Part shown: positions 1-6,405 of the stretch, in pieces
Layout: every line of letters starts with the position of its first letter
Position numbering within the stretch: position 1 is the stretch's first letter
Assembly: GCA_028700875.1 (NCBI GenBank)
Contig: JAQVRW010000024.1
Location: forward strand, 1 to 16,078
Source of the DNA: Candidatus Zixiibacteriota bacterium
Lineage (GTDB): Bacteria > Zixibacteria > MSB-5A5 > GN15 > JAAZOE01
DNA: 16,078 nucleotides
Direction: 5' to 3'
The notes under the pieces: model-generated
Databases searched by the model: none
What the model was told of the DNA's origin: nothing
The model's input: only the letters and a program-made list of their open reading frames with translations
Position numbers and translations under genes: made by a program

Positions 1-368
1 TCTTCTTCCGCCACATGAAGGAACTGATCGAACGCGGATACATCTACATCGCCCAGCCGCCGCTCTACCAGGTCCGCAAGGGGAAAAACGAGAAATACGC
101 CTACTCCGACGATGAACGGGACCTGCTGGTCAGCCAGTTGGGGGGCGACGGCGTCGTGATTCAGCGTTACAAAGGTCTGGGCGAGATGAATCCGGAACAG
201 CTCTGGCAAACGACCATGAATCCGGAAACCCGGACGCTGCTGCAGGTGACCATGGAAGACGCCAAGGAATGCGAGCATCTGTTTTCGCTTCTGATGGGGG
301 ACGAAATCGAACCCCGCCGGGCGTTTATCCAGCAGAATGCGACCTATGTCCGTAACCTGGATGTGTAA
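1..368 (+). CDS. gyrB: DNA gyrase subunit B, C-terminal end (partial)
   Basis: The 5' end lies outside the window; the reading frame has whole codons from base 3. The visible 121 residues are the end of the TOPRIM domain and the C-terminal tail of a type IIA topoisomerase B subunit. Diagnostic segments are IAQPPLYQVRKGK, QRYKGLGEMNPEQLW, the TTMNPETRTLLQV segment, MGDEIEPRR and the terminal YVRNLDV. The ending is the GyrB form rather than ParE. GyrB supplies the ATPase and part of the cleavage-religation site of the A2B2 enzyme that introduces negative supercoils. The stop is TAA, and a strong hairpin follows 60 bp downstream. Assignment is nearly certain; the only doubt is a ParE paralogue, which the 'NPEQLW...EPRR' tail argues against. 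Confidence 0.95.
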   Translation, partial: FFRHMKELIERGYIYIAQPPLYQVRKGKNEKYAYSDDERDLLVSQLGGDGVVIQRYKGLGEMNPEQLWQTTMNPETRTLLQVTMEDAKECEHLFSLLMGDEIEPRRAFIQQNATYVRNLDV

Positions 369-428
369 GATCGCCTAGTATGTCGGCACCGGACATGGCA
401 CAGGCATATCCGACAAAGCATCACTCGA

Positions 429-465
429 CTTCGATGGGGCGGCCTCACGGCCGTTCCCATCGAAG
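429..465 (+). terminator. Probable intrinsic terminator after gyrB
   Basis: A 10-bp perfect stem (CTTCGATGGG / CCCATCGAAG) encloses a second stem (CGGCC / GGCCG) with a TCAC loop. It is followed by CGCGTATTTTATTC, so the U-tract is interrupted and begins 5 nt late. It sits 60 bp after the gyrB stop and 115 bp before the next gene, where termination is expected. Confidence 0.6.
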
Positions 466-579
466 CGCGTATTTTATTCAATATCCCGGCAAACATACCC
501 CGATGGTGACCGCCGGGAATCTTGGTCCGATCGAACCATTGACCCCCCGCCAAACCAGTCGCAGGAGTTGAGGATCCCC

Positions 580-1074
580 ATGAAGGTCAAGATTTACCAG
601 GGAGATATCACCAGGGCGGCCACCGACGCCATCGTCAACGCCGCCAACAATCATCTTTGGATGGGCGCTGGCGTCGCCGGAGCGATCAAGCGTCGCGGCG
701 GGCAGATCATCGAGGACGAGGCGGTCGCCTTGGGACCGATCGAGGTCGGCGAAGCGGTCGCCACTACTGCCGGTGATTTGCCGCACACCTATGTTATCCA
801 TGCCGCCGGGATGGGACAGGATTTGAAAACCTCGGAAAATCTGGTTTATTTGAGCACGCTCAACAGCCTGAGGCTGGCGGAAAACCTGGGCCTGTCGTCG
901 CTGGCCTTTCCCGCCATCGGCGCAGGTGTCGGCGGCCTGTCCATTACCGCTTGCGCGCAAGCCATGAAGAAAGCCCTGGAGGAATTTACCACTGAGGCCC
1001 AATTGATCCAGGAAGTGCATTTCGTTCTGTTCACGACCCGCGACCTGGAGGAATTCGATAAAGTTTTCGAGTGA
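580..1074 (+). CDS. Macrodomain (ADP-ribose-binding / deacetylase-type) protein
   Basis: A 164-residue single-domain protein. It shows the macrodomain landmarks: GDI with Asp9, NAANN at 20-24, the GAGVAGAI loop at 29-36 that wraps the ADP-ribose diphosphate, and FPAIGAGVGG at 110-119, which contacts the distal phosphate and ribose. This family binds or hydrolyses ADP-ribose derivatives such as O-acetyl-ADP-ribose or mono-ADP-ribosylated proteins. The catalytic capacity of this member cannot be read from sequence. The ATG at 580 is chosen because TTGAGG ends 6 bp upstream; a TTG at 568 is in frame but has its GGAG directly adjacent. The gene is monocistronic and convergent with the hydrolase, with a dispersed repeat between them. 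The product is probably cytosolic, as no signal peptide is seen. Confidence 0.9.
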   Translation: MKVKIYQGDITRAATDAIVNAANNHLWMGAGVAGAIKRRGGQIIEDEAVALGPIEVGEAVATTAGDLPHTYVIHAAGMGQDLKTSENLVYLSTLNSLRLAENLGLSSLAFPAIGAGVGGLSITACAQAMKKALEEFTTEAQLIQEVHFVLFTTRDLEEFDKVFE

Positions 1075-1109
1075 TGCCCCGCCCCCGCATAACAATAATC
1101 ATACCTAAA

Positions 1110-1150
1110 TGTCATTCTGAACGAAGCGAAGCGGAGTGAGGAATCTCATG
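1110..1150 (+). repeat. Dispersed CATTCTGAACGAAGCG repeat, copy 1
   Basis: TGTCATTCTGAACGAAGCG followed by AAGCGGAGTGAGGAATCTCATG. The same word occurs at 1916 and 5778, with an inverted relative at 5833. It lies between the convergent macrodomain and hydrolase genes. Similar short repeats are scattered through intergenic DNA of many environmental genomes (from memory); their function is unknown. Confidence 0.85.
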
Positions 1151-1163
1151 TTTCCGGACCTGG

Positions 1164-1820
1164 TCAATATTTTGCCAACAAACGCCGCAGGATAGAGGCT
1201 GTTTCATCGGAGTTTTCCACCATCGGGAAATGACCCGCATTTCGCACCATCTCGACTTGCACCATCGCCCGAATCCAATCCGGCCAGTCAAGATTCTCTA
1301 TGACCGCATCCCGGTCGGCCGGTCCCCGATCCCCATAAACGGCGGCAACCGGGATGACGACCTTTCGCAGCAACGCCTCATGGTTGGCCGTTCTAAGCTC
1401 CGCCCGCAACGCTTCCGAAAAATGCGGCAATTCCTCATTCAGCATTCGTTGAAGCCGCAACCGGATTTCCTCGGGGCACGATGGCGCGACGATATTCCGG
1501 AAGAACGGCGAAGGCGCGGCAAGATATGATTCCACCAGAATGACCTTTTGGGCCGCCGTGCGGCCCGATGACGCCATCAGAAGCGATATCAACCCGCCCA
1601 TACTATGGCCGATCATCGCCCGACACGATGACAATTCATAGGGATATTCCGCGGCCAGCCAGCCCGCGAAATCATTCAGAATGGCAAAACCGGCCGTCAT
1701 GCGATCCGGCCAATCCACCACCGTGATCTCATAGTCGCCTTCCAGACTCCGGCAAACATCGTCCCATATCCAACCTTGGCAGGCGAATCCCGGAAGCATC
1801 AGTATTCTCGCCACCTTCAT
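1164..1820 (-). CDS. Alpha/beta-fold hydrolase
   Basis: A 218-residue protein with the complete alpha/beta-hydrolase signature. There is an N-terminal strand and oxyanion segment LMLPGFACQGWIWD, the nucleophile elbow GHSMGG with Ser73, an acid in VYGDRG at Asp164, and the catalytic His197 in NAGHFPMVENSDE. The small cap is helical. Families with this layout include esterases, lactonases and C-C hydrolases, and the substrate is not predictable. No signal peptide is present. The start is ambiguous. ATG at 1820 follows GGAGGAG with no gap, while GTG at 1814 lies 5 nt after the same GGAGGAG and fits the ribosome better; a GTG at 1841 has no ribosome binding site. It stands apart from the membrane-protein run upstream, separated by a dispersed repeat. 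Confidence 0.88.
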   Translation of the reverse strand: MKVARILMLPGFACQGWIWDDVCRSLEGDYEITVVDWPDRMTAGFAILNDFAGWLAAEYPYELSSCRAMIGHSMGGLISLLMASSGRTAAQKVILVESYLAAPSPFFRNIVAPSCPEEIRLRLQRMLNEELPHFSEALRAELRTANHEALLRKVVIPVAAVYGDRGPADRDAVIENLDWPDWIRAMVQVEMVRNAGHFPMVENSDETASILRRLLAKY

Positions 1821-1915
1821 CTCCTCCGCGTATGACGTCACCGGTAAACATAAGCGTCAGCGTCGCTTCTGTCACGGGAAATACGTGATTATTATCGTAT
1901 GACGTTACGTCACGA

Positions 1916-1955
1916 TGTCATTCTGAACGAAGCGAAGCGAAGTGAAGAATCTCAC
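1916..1955 (+). repeat. Dispersed CATTCTGAACGAAGCG repeat, copy 2
   Basis: Same word as copies 1 and 3, with only a few changes (GCGAAGTGAAGAATCTCAC end). Its right end contains the TGA stop codon of the CPBP gene (1952-1954), so the repeat edges into the coding sequence. Confidence 0.85.
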
Positions 1956-2734
1956 GGCGGCGATTGCTGGATAAACCCATATATCTCCGGCAAGCCCCAA
2001 TCCCACACGACCGGCACCGAAAATATTACCAGATTCCAGCATGAATGAAATATGATAGTCGGATAAAGGGAACGGGTTTTTACATACAGAATGCAGTCCA
2101 CGAACCCGCTCGCAAGGATAAAAGCCAGGGCGATTGGATAGTTGGGAAGGTGAAGAATCATAAATAGTAACGACGTAATCGTCAACGCCTTTCCGTACCC
2201 GTATCGTTGAAACAGCGCGGGAAAGAGCATTCCGAAAAGGGTTACCGATTCCCCAATTGGCGCGGAGATCGTCGCGATGACAAACGGCTGCCACAAGTAT
2301 GACGCCGATTGAGCTATGTTCATATTTGCCAGGGCGGTATAGCATTCTTCCGAAACCGCCCAACGTGGGATTTTATCCAACGGCGCCCGTTCCAACGGAA
2401 TAAAGGCGGTTATGGGGTCGGCCAGGCAATGAAGTTTCAACCATCCGAACAGGAAGATAATGATGGCCAGCAGCACCAAAGTCACGCCGGCGATCACGAT
2501 AAGCGCATTCCAGGGGCTTCGTGACAACGGCCATCCCAGCCCCAGTTCGTTTTCCCCGTTGGAACAGAATCCATAATACAGGAGGATGCCCACGAGCATG
2601 GCTTCGGCATACGGCGCGGTGATCGGGGCAACTGTAAGGACGATATAGAAGATGCCCGCCGCGCAGGCGGTTTTCATCGAGAACCGCCACGGCAGGTTAT
2701 ACTCGTGCTTTAGTATATGACTCGTCTCTTCCAT
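1952..2734 (-). CDS. CPBP-family (CAAX protease / bacteriocin-processing) intramembrane protein, degenerate motif 1
   Basis: A 260-residue protein with about seven hydrophobic segments. The C-terminal half carries CPBP/Abi features: SAPIGESVTLFGMLFPAL at 158-174 in the place of motif 1, FMILH (Phe191-His195) as motif 2 FxxxH, and HSCWN (His230-Asn234) as motif 3 HxxxN. Motif 1 is normally EExxxR. Here only Glu162 remains and the arginine is absent, so classical Rce1-type peptidase activity is doubtful. Members process CAAX proteins, anchor complexes, or act in bacteriocin self-immunity (PlnI/SkkI type). It is the last gene of the minus-strand membrane-protein run, 21 bp after its neighbour. 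The ATG has no clear ribosome binding site; an internal Met20 (MKTACAAG) is an alternative. Its stop codon lies inside the dispersed repeat. Confidence 0.75.
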   Translation of the reverse strand: MEETSHILKHEYNLPWRFSMKTACAAGIFYIVLTVAPITAPYAEAMLVGILLYYGFCSNGENELGLGWPLSRSPWNALIVIAGVTLVLLAIIIFLFGWLKLHCLADPITAFIPLERAPLDKIPRWAVSEECYTALANMNIAQSASYLWQPFVIATISAPIGESVTLFGMLFPALFQRYGYGKALTITSLLFMILHLPNYPIALAFILASGFVDCILYVKTRSLYPTIIFHSCWNLVIFSVPVVWDWGLPEIYGFIQQSPP

Positions 2735-2755
2735 GCGGTGCCGCAGATATATCTG

Positions 2756-3001
2756 TTACCCGCGATATACAAATAAAACCAGCAAGATTGTCCCGGCCGC
2801 AAACGCGGCATTCCCCAGCCATAGCAACCGTACACCCCGAGGTTCCAGCCACCGGCCGGCGCGCCAGAACGGCGTCCACCAAACCGGTTCGGTTGCGGCT
2901 GACCGAGGGCCTTTCTGGATGCGATACCTGGCTCCCGATTCCCACAGATTCAGGGCGGCGATATAGAATACCCCCGCAGCGACAATGGCAGGCATCCTCA
3001 T
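2756..3001 (-). CDS. Small two-helix membrane protein, family 1
   Basis: 81 residues: an N-terminal hydrophobic helix (PAIVAAGVFYIAALNLW), a polar Trp/Arg-rich middle (WWTPFWRAGRWLEPRGVRLLW), and a second helix. The ATG overlaps the stop of the upstream gene as ATGA, with CAGGA placed 6 nt before it, so the two are translationally coupled. The W-x-P-x-W...R-G-V-R-L-x-x-x-G segment lines up with the 81-residue protein at 3957-4202 (PIW...YFTPKGYRLFMWG), and more loosely with those at 4311-4562 and 13447-13719. I do not recognise a named family. Within a run that starts from a bacteriocin-like lipoprotein, an accessory or immunity role is possible but inferred. Confidence 0.7.
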   Translation of the reverse strand: MRMPAIVAAGVFYIAALNLWESGARYRIQKGPRSAATEPVWWTPFWRAGRWLEPRGVRLLWLGNAAFAAGTILLVLFVYRG

Positions 3002-3207
3002 GGAGTGTCCTGCCGTTTCGAAGTTCTTCTGTGAAAATACTCTTCGATAAACCGGAATAACAAACCCAGAATAATGCCTAACGCTATGGCCCACGGCAAT
3101 GCATCTATAAATGGTGCATCCAGCAACCCAGTCACCTGCAAAATGACAAGGATCACCACGCTCGTTATGACACCGTAAAGAATATTCTTGAAACCTCTCC
3201 CTGTCAT
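2998..3207 (-). CDS. Small two-helix membrane protein, family 2
   Basis: 69 residues, with two hydrophobic helices separated by LLDAPFIDALP and a charged tail (FRFIEEYFHRRTSKRQDTP). The start is supported by AAGGAGAGG four bases before the ATG. The inter-helix DAPF motif and following ALGIILGLLFR match DAPIIVSVAIGVVGG in the 62-residue protein at 3685-3873 and RPFMTALGWGLLIGVAFG in the C-terminal half of the 3254-3643 protein. It is joined to the next gene by an ATGA overlap. A 14-bp perfect palindrome, GCCGACCGGTCGGC (3233-3246), lies just upstream. Family and function are not recognised. Confidence 0.75.
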   Translation of the reverse strand: MTGRGFKNILYGVITSVVILVILQVTGLLDAPFIDALPWAIALGIILGLLFRFIEEYFHRRTSKRQDTP

Positions 3208-3253
3208 CGGACCTCTCCTTTTATATCATTCGGCCGACCGGTCGGCGAAATCA

Positions 3254-3643
3254 TCAGCTGGTCGTAGCGAATTTCACGGCAAACCAATACACGATTCCGA
3301 AGGCCACTCCGATAAGCAAGCCCCACCCAAGCGCGGTCATAAACGGCCGACTCCATAAATCCACTAGCGATCCGACCACCGCGACAGCCACTGCCGCGAA
3401 AACGCCGACCAACACGATCGGCAGGTTCCGTCGCAACAACAGCGGGCCTTTTTCGAACACGGCCGGAAATACCGTGCGCAGAACCAGATAGAAACCGGCC
3501 CCGATCAACGCTCCAACCAAAGCGGCCGTATAGGCCGACGGCTCGGAACCGGTTTGGATGATGTTTAGTTTCACAAACATCAGCGCCAGTCCGGCGGAAA
3601 CAATAATCGTTAAGGCCATAATAGTTCCCGCATTCTTTTTCAA
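3254..3643 (-). CDS. Four-helix membrane protein made of two family-2 units
   Basis: 129 residues with four hydrophobic segments. Residues 1-65 (GTIMALTIIVSAGLALMFVK...SAYTAALVGALIGAGFYLVL) and 66-129 (LPIVLVGVFAAVAVAVVGS...PFMTALGWGLLIGVAFGIVY) each have the helix / short polar turn / A-L-x-G-x-x-x-G helix layout of the two-helix proteins encoded on either side, so it looks like a duplicated and fused family-2 unit. The start is an unusual TTG at 3643 with AAGGA seven bases upstream; no better start exists. The Gly-x3-Gly helices suggest tight helix packing or oligomers. No enzymatic motif is visible and the function is unknown. Confidence 0.7.
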   Translation of the reverse strand: MKKNAGTIMALTIIVSAGLALMFVKLNIIQTGSEPSAYTAALVGALIGAGFYLVLRTVFPAVFEKGPLLLRRNLPIVLVGVFAAVAVAVVGSLVDLWSRPFMTALGWGLLIGVAFGIVYWFAVKFATTS

Positions 3644-3684
3644 TGGCCTATCCTTCTTCCCTGCGCGGGATCGAATCGTGTTGC

Positions 3685-3873
3685 TTAGGCCGTCGCTTTT
3701 TTGCGGTTCAACAATCGGCCGACCACGATGATCGCCAGGCCTCCCACCACGCCTATAGCCACCGACACGATGATCGGAGCATCATAGGCCAAGCCCATGG
3801 CAAAACCCATGATCACGCCGATTGAGGCAAAAGCCCAAAAGGTTTTCTTAGTCATCTTTGCTCTTGTCGCCAC
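3685..3873 (-). CDS. Small two-helix membrane protein, family 2
   Basis: 62 residues: basic N-terminus (ATRAKMTKK), helix 1 (FWAFASIGVIMGFAMGLAY), the shared DAPII turn, helix 2 (VAIGVVGGLAIIVVG) and a basic end (RLLNRKKATA). Translation starts at GTG 3873, since GGAGGAGG ends four bases before it; an internal ATG (MTKKTF) lacks such a site. It resembles the 69-residue protein at 2998-3207 in the turn and second helix. The positive-inside rule would put both ends in the cytoplasm. It lies 41 bp before the four-helix gene. Function unknown. Confidence 0.7.
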   Translation of the reverse strand: MATRAKMTKKTFWAFASIGVIMGFAMGLAYDAPIIVSVAIGVVGGLAIIVVGRLLNRKKATA

Positions 3874-3908
3874 CGTTCCTCCTCCCAGTTAAGTCACTGC
3901 TCTATCCT

Positions 3909-3934
3909 GGCGGCAGGAATGGATTCTCGCCGCC
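3909..3934. other. Intercistronic hairpin
   Basis: GGCGGC / GCCGCC stem around AGGAATGGATTCTC, which itself can pair GAAT with ATTC. It lies in the 83-bp gap between two membrane-protein genes and belongs to a set of intergenic hairpins here with a GGAA...TTCC inner core. It could stabilise or attenuate the operon mRNA. Confidence 0.5.
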
Positions 3935-3956
3935 TGCGGGACGGGCCAGACATCGT

Positions 3957-4202
3957 CTATTTCGGCCAGTACTGAATAACCTGCAAAACCAAGCCAAAGA
4001 GGAGGAGCACGGAACCCCACATAAACAGCCGGTATCCTTTTGGAGTGAAGTACTGTTTCATCATCCAGATCGGCAACCAGTATTTTGGATTCCACGATGG
4101 GAATGTCAGGTTTTTATCCGTGCGGTGCGGCAACGCCCTGATGGAAAGTACATAACTCGCAATTATGGCCGTAAGACTGACGATATCTAATACTATTGCC
4201 AC
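3957..4202 (-). CDS. Small two-helix membrane protein, family 1
   Basis: 81 residues: helix 1 at the very N-terminus (AIVLDIVSLTAIIASYVLSI), a polar loop (RALPHRTDKNLTF), then WNPKYWLPIWMMKQYFTPKGYRLFMWG leading into helix 2 (SVLLLFGLVLQVIQYW). GTG 4202 is taken as start because GGGAGG lies six bases upstream. The open frame continues further 5' but only through the hairpin region, and that part reads as Arg-rich non-protein sequence. The P-x-G-x-R-L-x-x-x-G block aligns with the 2756-3001 protein. It is the second gene after lipoprotein A. No named family is recognised. Confidence 0.7.
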   Translation of the reverse strand: MAIVLDIVSLTAIIASYVLSIRALPHRTDKNLTFPSWNPKYWLPIWMMKQYFTPKGYRLFMWGSVLLLFGLVLQVIQYWPK

Positions 4203-4228
4203 GAAACGCCTCCCAAATACTCCCCGCG

Positions 4229-4296
4229 CGGGCAGGAACCCTATCCTGCCCGTTAAGACGGTCAACCTTCGGCGGCGGGAATCACTTCGCGCCGCC
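4229..4296. other. Two intercistronic hairpins
   Basis: The first is CGGGCAGGA / TCCTGCCCG (4229-4252, 9-bp perfect stem, 6-nt loop). The second is GGCGGCG / CGCCGCC (4271-4296, 7 bp). They fill the 108-bp gap between the first and second genes after lipoprotein A. Neither has a proper U-tract, so mRNA processing or partial attenuation is more likely than full termination. Confidence 0.5.
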
Positions 4297-4310
4297 AGGC
4301 GAAGCATGGG

Positions 4311-4562
4311 TCAACAGTCAATAAAGCAATATCGGCCCCAATAAACCGCAACGGCAGCGACACCGATAAAGAGCAAGATGGTTCCAATTCGCTGAAAACA
4401 ATACCCGGTCCGCGTCCACCAACTTCTTTTCCAACCAAAAAGCGAAAAAATGACTCCCCGATACCAACCGGGATGCTCAGCAGTCCGGTATCTTGTGGCC
4501 CAAAAGATGCATAACAGGCCAAGAACCGTTCCGAATGCTTGAACCCAAACCAATACTCTCAT
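4311..4562 (-). CDS. Small two-helix membrane protein, family 1 (partner of lipoprotein A)
   Basis: 83 residues: helix 1 (LVWVQAFGTVLGLLCIFWA), a Trp/Arg-rich loop (WYRGVIFSLFGWKRSWWTRTGYCFQRIG), then helix 2 (TILLFIGVAAVAVYWG). ATG 4562 has AGGAGG five bases upstream. The loop matches the protein directly downstream of lipoprotein B (13447-13719: GKRDLWLRGGFRLHLIG), so both lipoproteins are followed by the same kind of gene. The first 86 bp overlap the end of lipoprotein A in another frame. A third frame of the upstream gene would end in a TGA overlapping this ATG. The conserved pairing suggests a cognate partner or immunity function (inference). Confidence 0.72.
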   Translation of the reverse strand: MRVLVWVQAFGTVLGLLCIFWATRYRTAEHPGWYRGVIFSLFGWKRSWWTRTGYCFQRIGTILLFIGVAAVAVYWGRYCFIDC

Positions 4563-5499
4563 AGAAACCTCCTGTATTCTCGCTGAAAACGTCGCCAATA
4601 AACTCCGCAATTGCGCAGGCTGTTGCAATTCCGATTGCTGGAACACAAACAGCCCAACAGGGGATGCACCACCCCATAAGGCCTATACACGCTGTCGAAA
4701 TCATACCCGCTAACCCGCAAATGCATCCGATTCCACAATGGCGAAACAATTGAGGTCCAAATTGACCTCCTATGAAATCAACGAAGGATTCCTGTGCCAT
4801 AATCAATTCTGCCGTCTGCAAATCACTACCGTCGTTGAAGGTGACGCTGGCAATATATGTAGCCCACGCATTCACACGGCTGACAATGTCCAGTTCGTAA
4901 GCAGTCAGATTGCTCTTTTGCATAGTGCCGGCTACATATAGTTCGTTGTACAGAGCTTTGGCCGTTTCCAATTCGGCGCTGTCGGCAAACGCGACGGTAC
5001 ATGAATTTTCACGATCGGCCGCCTGCAGACGGATTCCAAAATTGGACTTGCACACGGCCATCGTAAATTGATCGTCCGGAGTCCATGAATTAAGGGTCGC
5101 CAAAGTATCCCCCTGGCCGACGACATCATACCCCGCCAGAGGAACCCCATCGATTCCGGTATAAATAATGCCTGTCAAAGAGTTATTGATTTTCAAGATG
5201 CGGTGTTTGGCCGCAGGCTCCGTCGGATTTACCACCGTCAACTCCACAACGACCGTGTCGAACATGAGGTAAGCATTCTCCACGGTCACTGAATCACCAT
5301 TGGGGAGAACCGTGCTGAACATCGGCGTCGGTACGTCAGCCGGATCATCGATCGTTTCCCCCGGCGCATCCTTCAGGAATTCGTTGGATTGGCCACTCGC
5401 GATTTCAGCGGATGTGACCGGCGTCTTTTCATTACCGCATCCGACGGTAAGGTTCATCAACGACGCGATCAATATCACCACGATCGGTAAACGTTTCAT
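4477..5499 (-). CDS. Lipoprotein A with Cys/Gly-rich hydrophobic C-terminal domain (bacteriocin-like)
   Basis: 340 residues. An N-terminal lipoprotein signal (KRLPIVVILIASLMNLTVGC) places a lipidated Cys21 at the membrane. Next comes a beta-rich middle with FSTVLPNGDSV and GYDV, a helical part with NLTAYELD, and at 254-305 a hydrophobic domain with eight cysteines (CGIGCICG...GWCIPCWAVCVP). The middle motifs and C-terminal domain recur in lipoprotein B (13730-14629), which ends exactly where this domain ends; here 35 extra residues follow, overlapping the next gene. ATG 5499 has AAGGAGG five bases upstream. The C-terminal part recalls halocin-C8-like peptides in its Cys/Gly/Ala composition. 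This is my inference, with no database support. Control region R1 lies upstream. Its TTGACA at 5529-5534 lacks a good -10. Confidence 0.75.
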   Translation of the reverse strand: MKRLPIVVILIASLMNLTVGCGNEKTPVTSAEIASGQSNEFLKDAPGETIDDPADVPTPMFSTVLPNGDSVTVENAYLMFDTVVVELTVVNPTEPAAKHRILKINNSLTGIIYTGIDGVPLAGYDVVGQGDTLATLNSWTPDDQFTMAVCKSNFGIRLQAADRENSCTVAFADSAELETAKALYNELYVAGTMQKSNLTAYELDIVSRVNAWATYIASVTFNDGSDLQTAELIMAQESFVDFIGGQFGPQLFRHCGIGCICGLAGMISTACIGLMGWCIPCWAVCVPAIGIATACAIAEFIGDVFSENTGGFYESIGLGSSIRNGSWPVMHLLGHKIPDC

Positions 5500-5679
5500 G
5501 GCTGCCTCCTTACTACTAATATGATTCTCTTGTTTTGTCAACACTTAATTGAAACCCCGTCTGGGCGATTGATCAACCCAACGCAGATTTCCTCGGCGGG
5601 GAGCGGGAAGAGGGTTTTCCTGAGCTTGGCAATGGCGAATTTATTAGCATCATACCCTGCCTGACATTCTCTAAAATCT

Positions 5680-5742
5680 CCTGCCGGGTGGGGTGAAGGG
5701 TTGGCCCTTGTGGTGGGTCTGGTCACCCCGAACCCCGGCAGG
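5680..5742. other. Long hairpin in the leader of lipoprotein A
   Basis: Outer stem CCTGCCGGG / CCCGGCAGG with an inner GGGGTG / CACCCC stem, about 180 bp before the lipoprotein A start. If transcription begins in R1 it is part of the 5' untranslated RNA. The rest of 5545-5777 shows no convincing gene. Confidence 0.5.
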
Positions 5743-5777
5743 TTTCAGACACGCGCTCGACGTGGAGAGGATCCCGG

Positions 5778-5860
5778 TGTCATTCTGAACGAAGCGAAGC
5801 GGAGTGAAGAATCTCATGGGCGTCAACAACTAGAGACCCTTCGCTTCGCTCAGAGTGACA
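5778..5860. repeat. Dispersed repeat copy 3 plus inverted copy
   Basis: Direct copy at 5778-5818 (TGTCATTCTGAACGAAGCG...), then 14 bp, then an inverted, shorter copy at 5833-5860 (GAGACCCTTCGCTTCGCTC...). Together they form a long imperfect inverted repeat. This shows that the element can exist as a paired unit as well as singly. Confidence 0.8.
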
Positions 5861-6152
5861 CGCCAAAATAGTCCATAGTCAGGGCGGGCCGAACATTTGC
5901 CCGGCTGGCCTGCCCGCACCCGCCCCGTATGACCGATGAGCGGTAGAACCCAATCGGTCGCATTACGCGCGAGGAAGGAGGTCTTTGGCGAGTTTGTTCA
6001 CCCTGTTATCCCCTGCATTACGAAAACTGTTTGCCCGCAACTCCCGGCCCCCCGCCGACATATTCCCCTGCGTGGGGAGGAAGCCTTTCCTGCCCGGTAC
6101 CGTAACTTTTGGCCCGTAACTCCCGACCCTCCATCATATCCGGCGTTATTGC

Positions 6153-6186
6153 GGGGCCGACCGGCTCCCATCGACCGATCGGCCCC
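6153..6186 (-). promoter_or_regulatory. R1 leader hairpin
   Basis: GGGGCCGACCGG pairs with CCGATCGGCCCC at 11 of 12 positions around a 10-nt loop. Equivalents lie at the same place in R2 and R3 (130, 125 and 134 bp from the AT-rich core) with altered bases. It would lie about 86 nt into the transcript from the sigma-54-like promoter. Confidence 0.5.
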
Positions 6187-6282
6187 ATCCCCACCGGGGT
6201 AGTCCCCGTTGTATGTCCCCCGCCTGCAAACGATCACCCATGCGAAAGGAGGGTCGAGGAATGTATGGTCGGGAAGCGGTAA

Positions 6283-6298
6283 TACAACTTTCGTGCCC
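6283..6298 (-). promoter_or_regulatory. Sigma-54-like promoter of R1 (for lipoprotein A)
   Basis: The minus strand reads GGGCACG-AAAG-TTGTA, close to the RpoN consensus TGGCACG-N4-TTGCW, with the invariant GG present but the -12 GC replaced by GT. The flanks are conserved in R2 and R3 while N4 can change. It is followed by about 770 nt of leader before lipoprotein A. Candidate activator boxes lie 108 bp or more upstream, a usual enhancer distance. Confidence 0.45.
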
Positions 6299-6315
6299 AA
6301 ACGGGAACGTAGGCC

Positions 6316-6358
6316 ATAATATTTTGTAAGGCACTGGTATATATTATGATATGACTAT
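6316..6358. repeat. 43-bp AT-rich core, copy 1 (R1)
   Basis: Begins ATAATATTTTGTAAGGCACT and ends TATGATATGACTAT. It matches copy 3 at 42 of 43 positions and copy 2 at 38 of 43. It lies exactly 17 bp from the sigma-54-like element in all copies. It may bend DNA between the activator boxes and the promoter; this is inferred from position and AT content. Confidence 0.9.
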
Positions 6359-6405
6359 ATGGGAATGGAAAGAAGACGTGCGATGCGATATGATAAGCTG
6401 GGGTT

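Noticed and set aside
478..1095. Long open frame antisense to the macrodomain gene.
   Set aside because: It mirrors the codon pattern of a clear family member on the other strand and shows no protein features.
6261..6329. Plus-strand mini-ORF (22 codons) after AAAGGAGG, ending at the TTG TAA inside the 43-bp core; similar frame at 14947-15069 in R3.
   Set aside because: The amino-acid changes between copies are almost all non-synonymous and R2 has a stop and no start codon in the frame, so conservation is at DNA level, not protein.
6316..6358. The 43-bp core as a dif-like Xer recombination site (TATATATTATG is shared with known dif sites).
   Set aside because: Only the centre and part of one arm fit, copy 2 breaks the arm, and no Xer recombinase is present.
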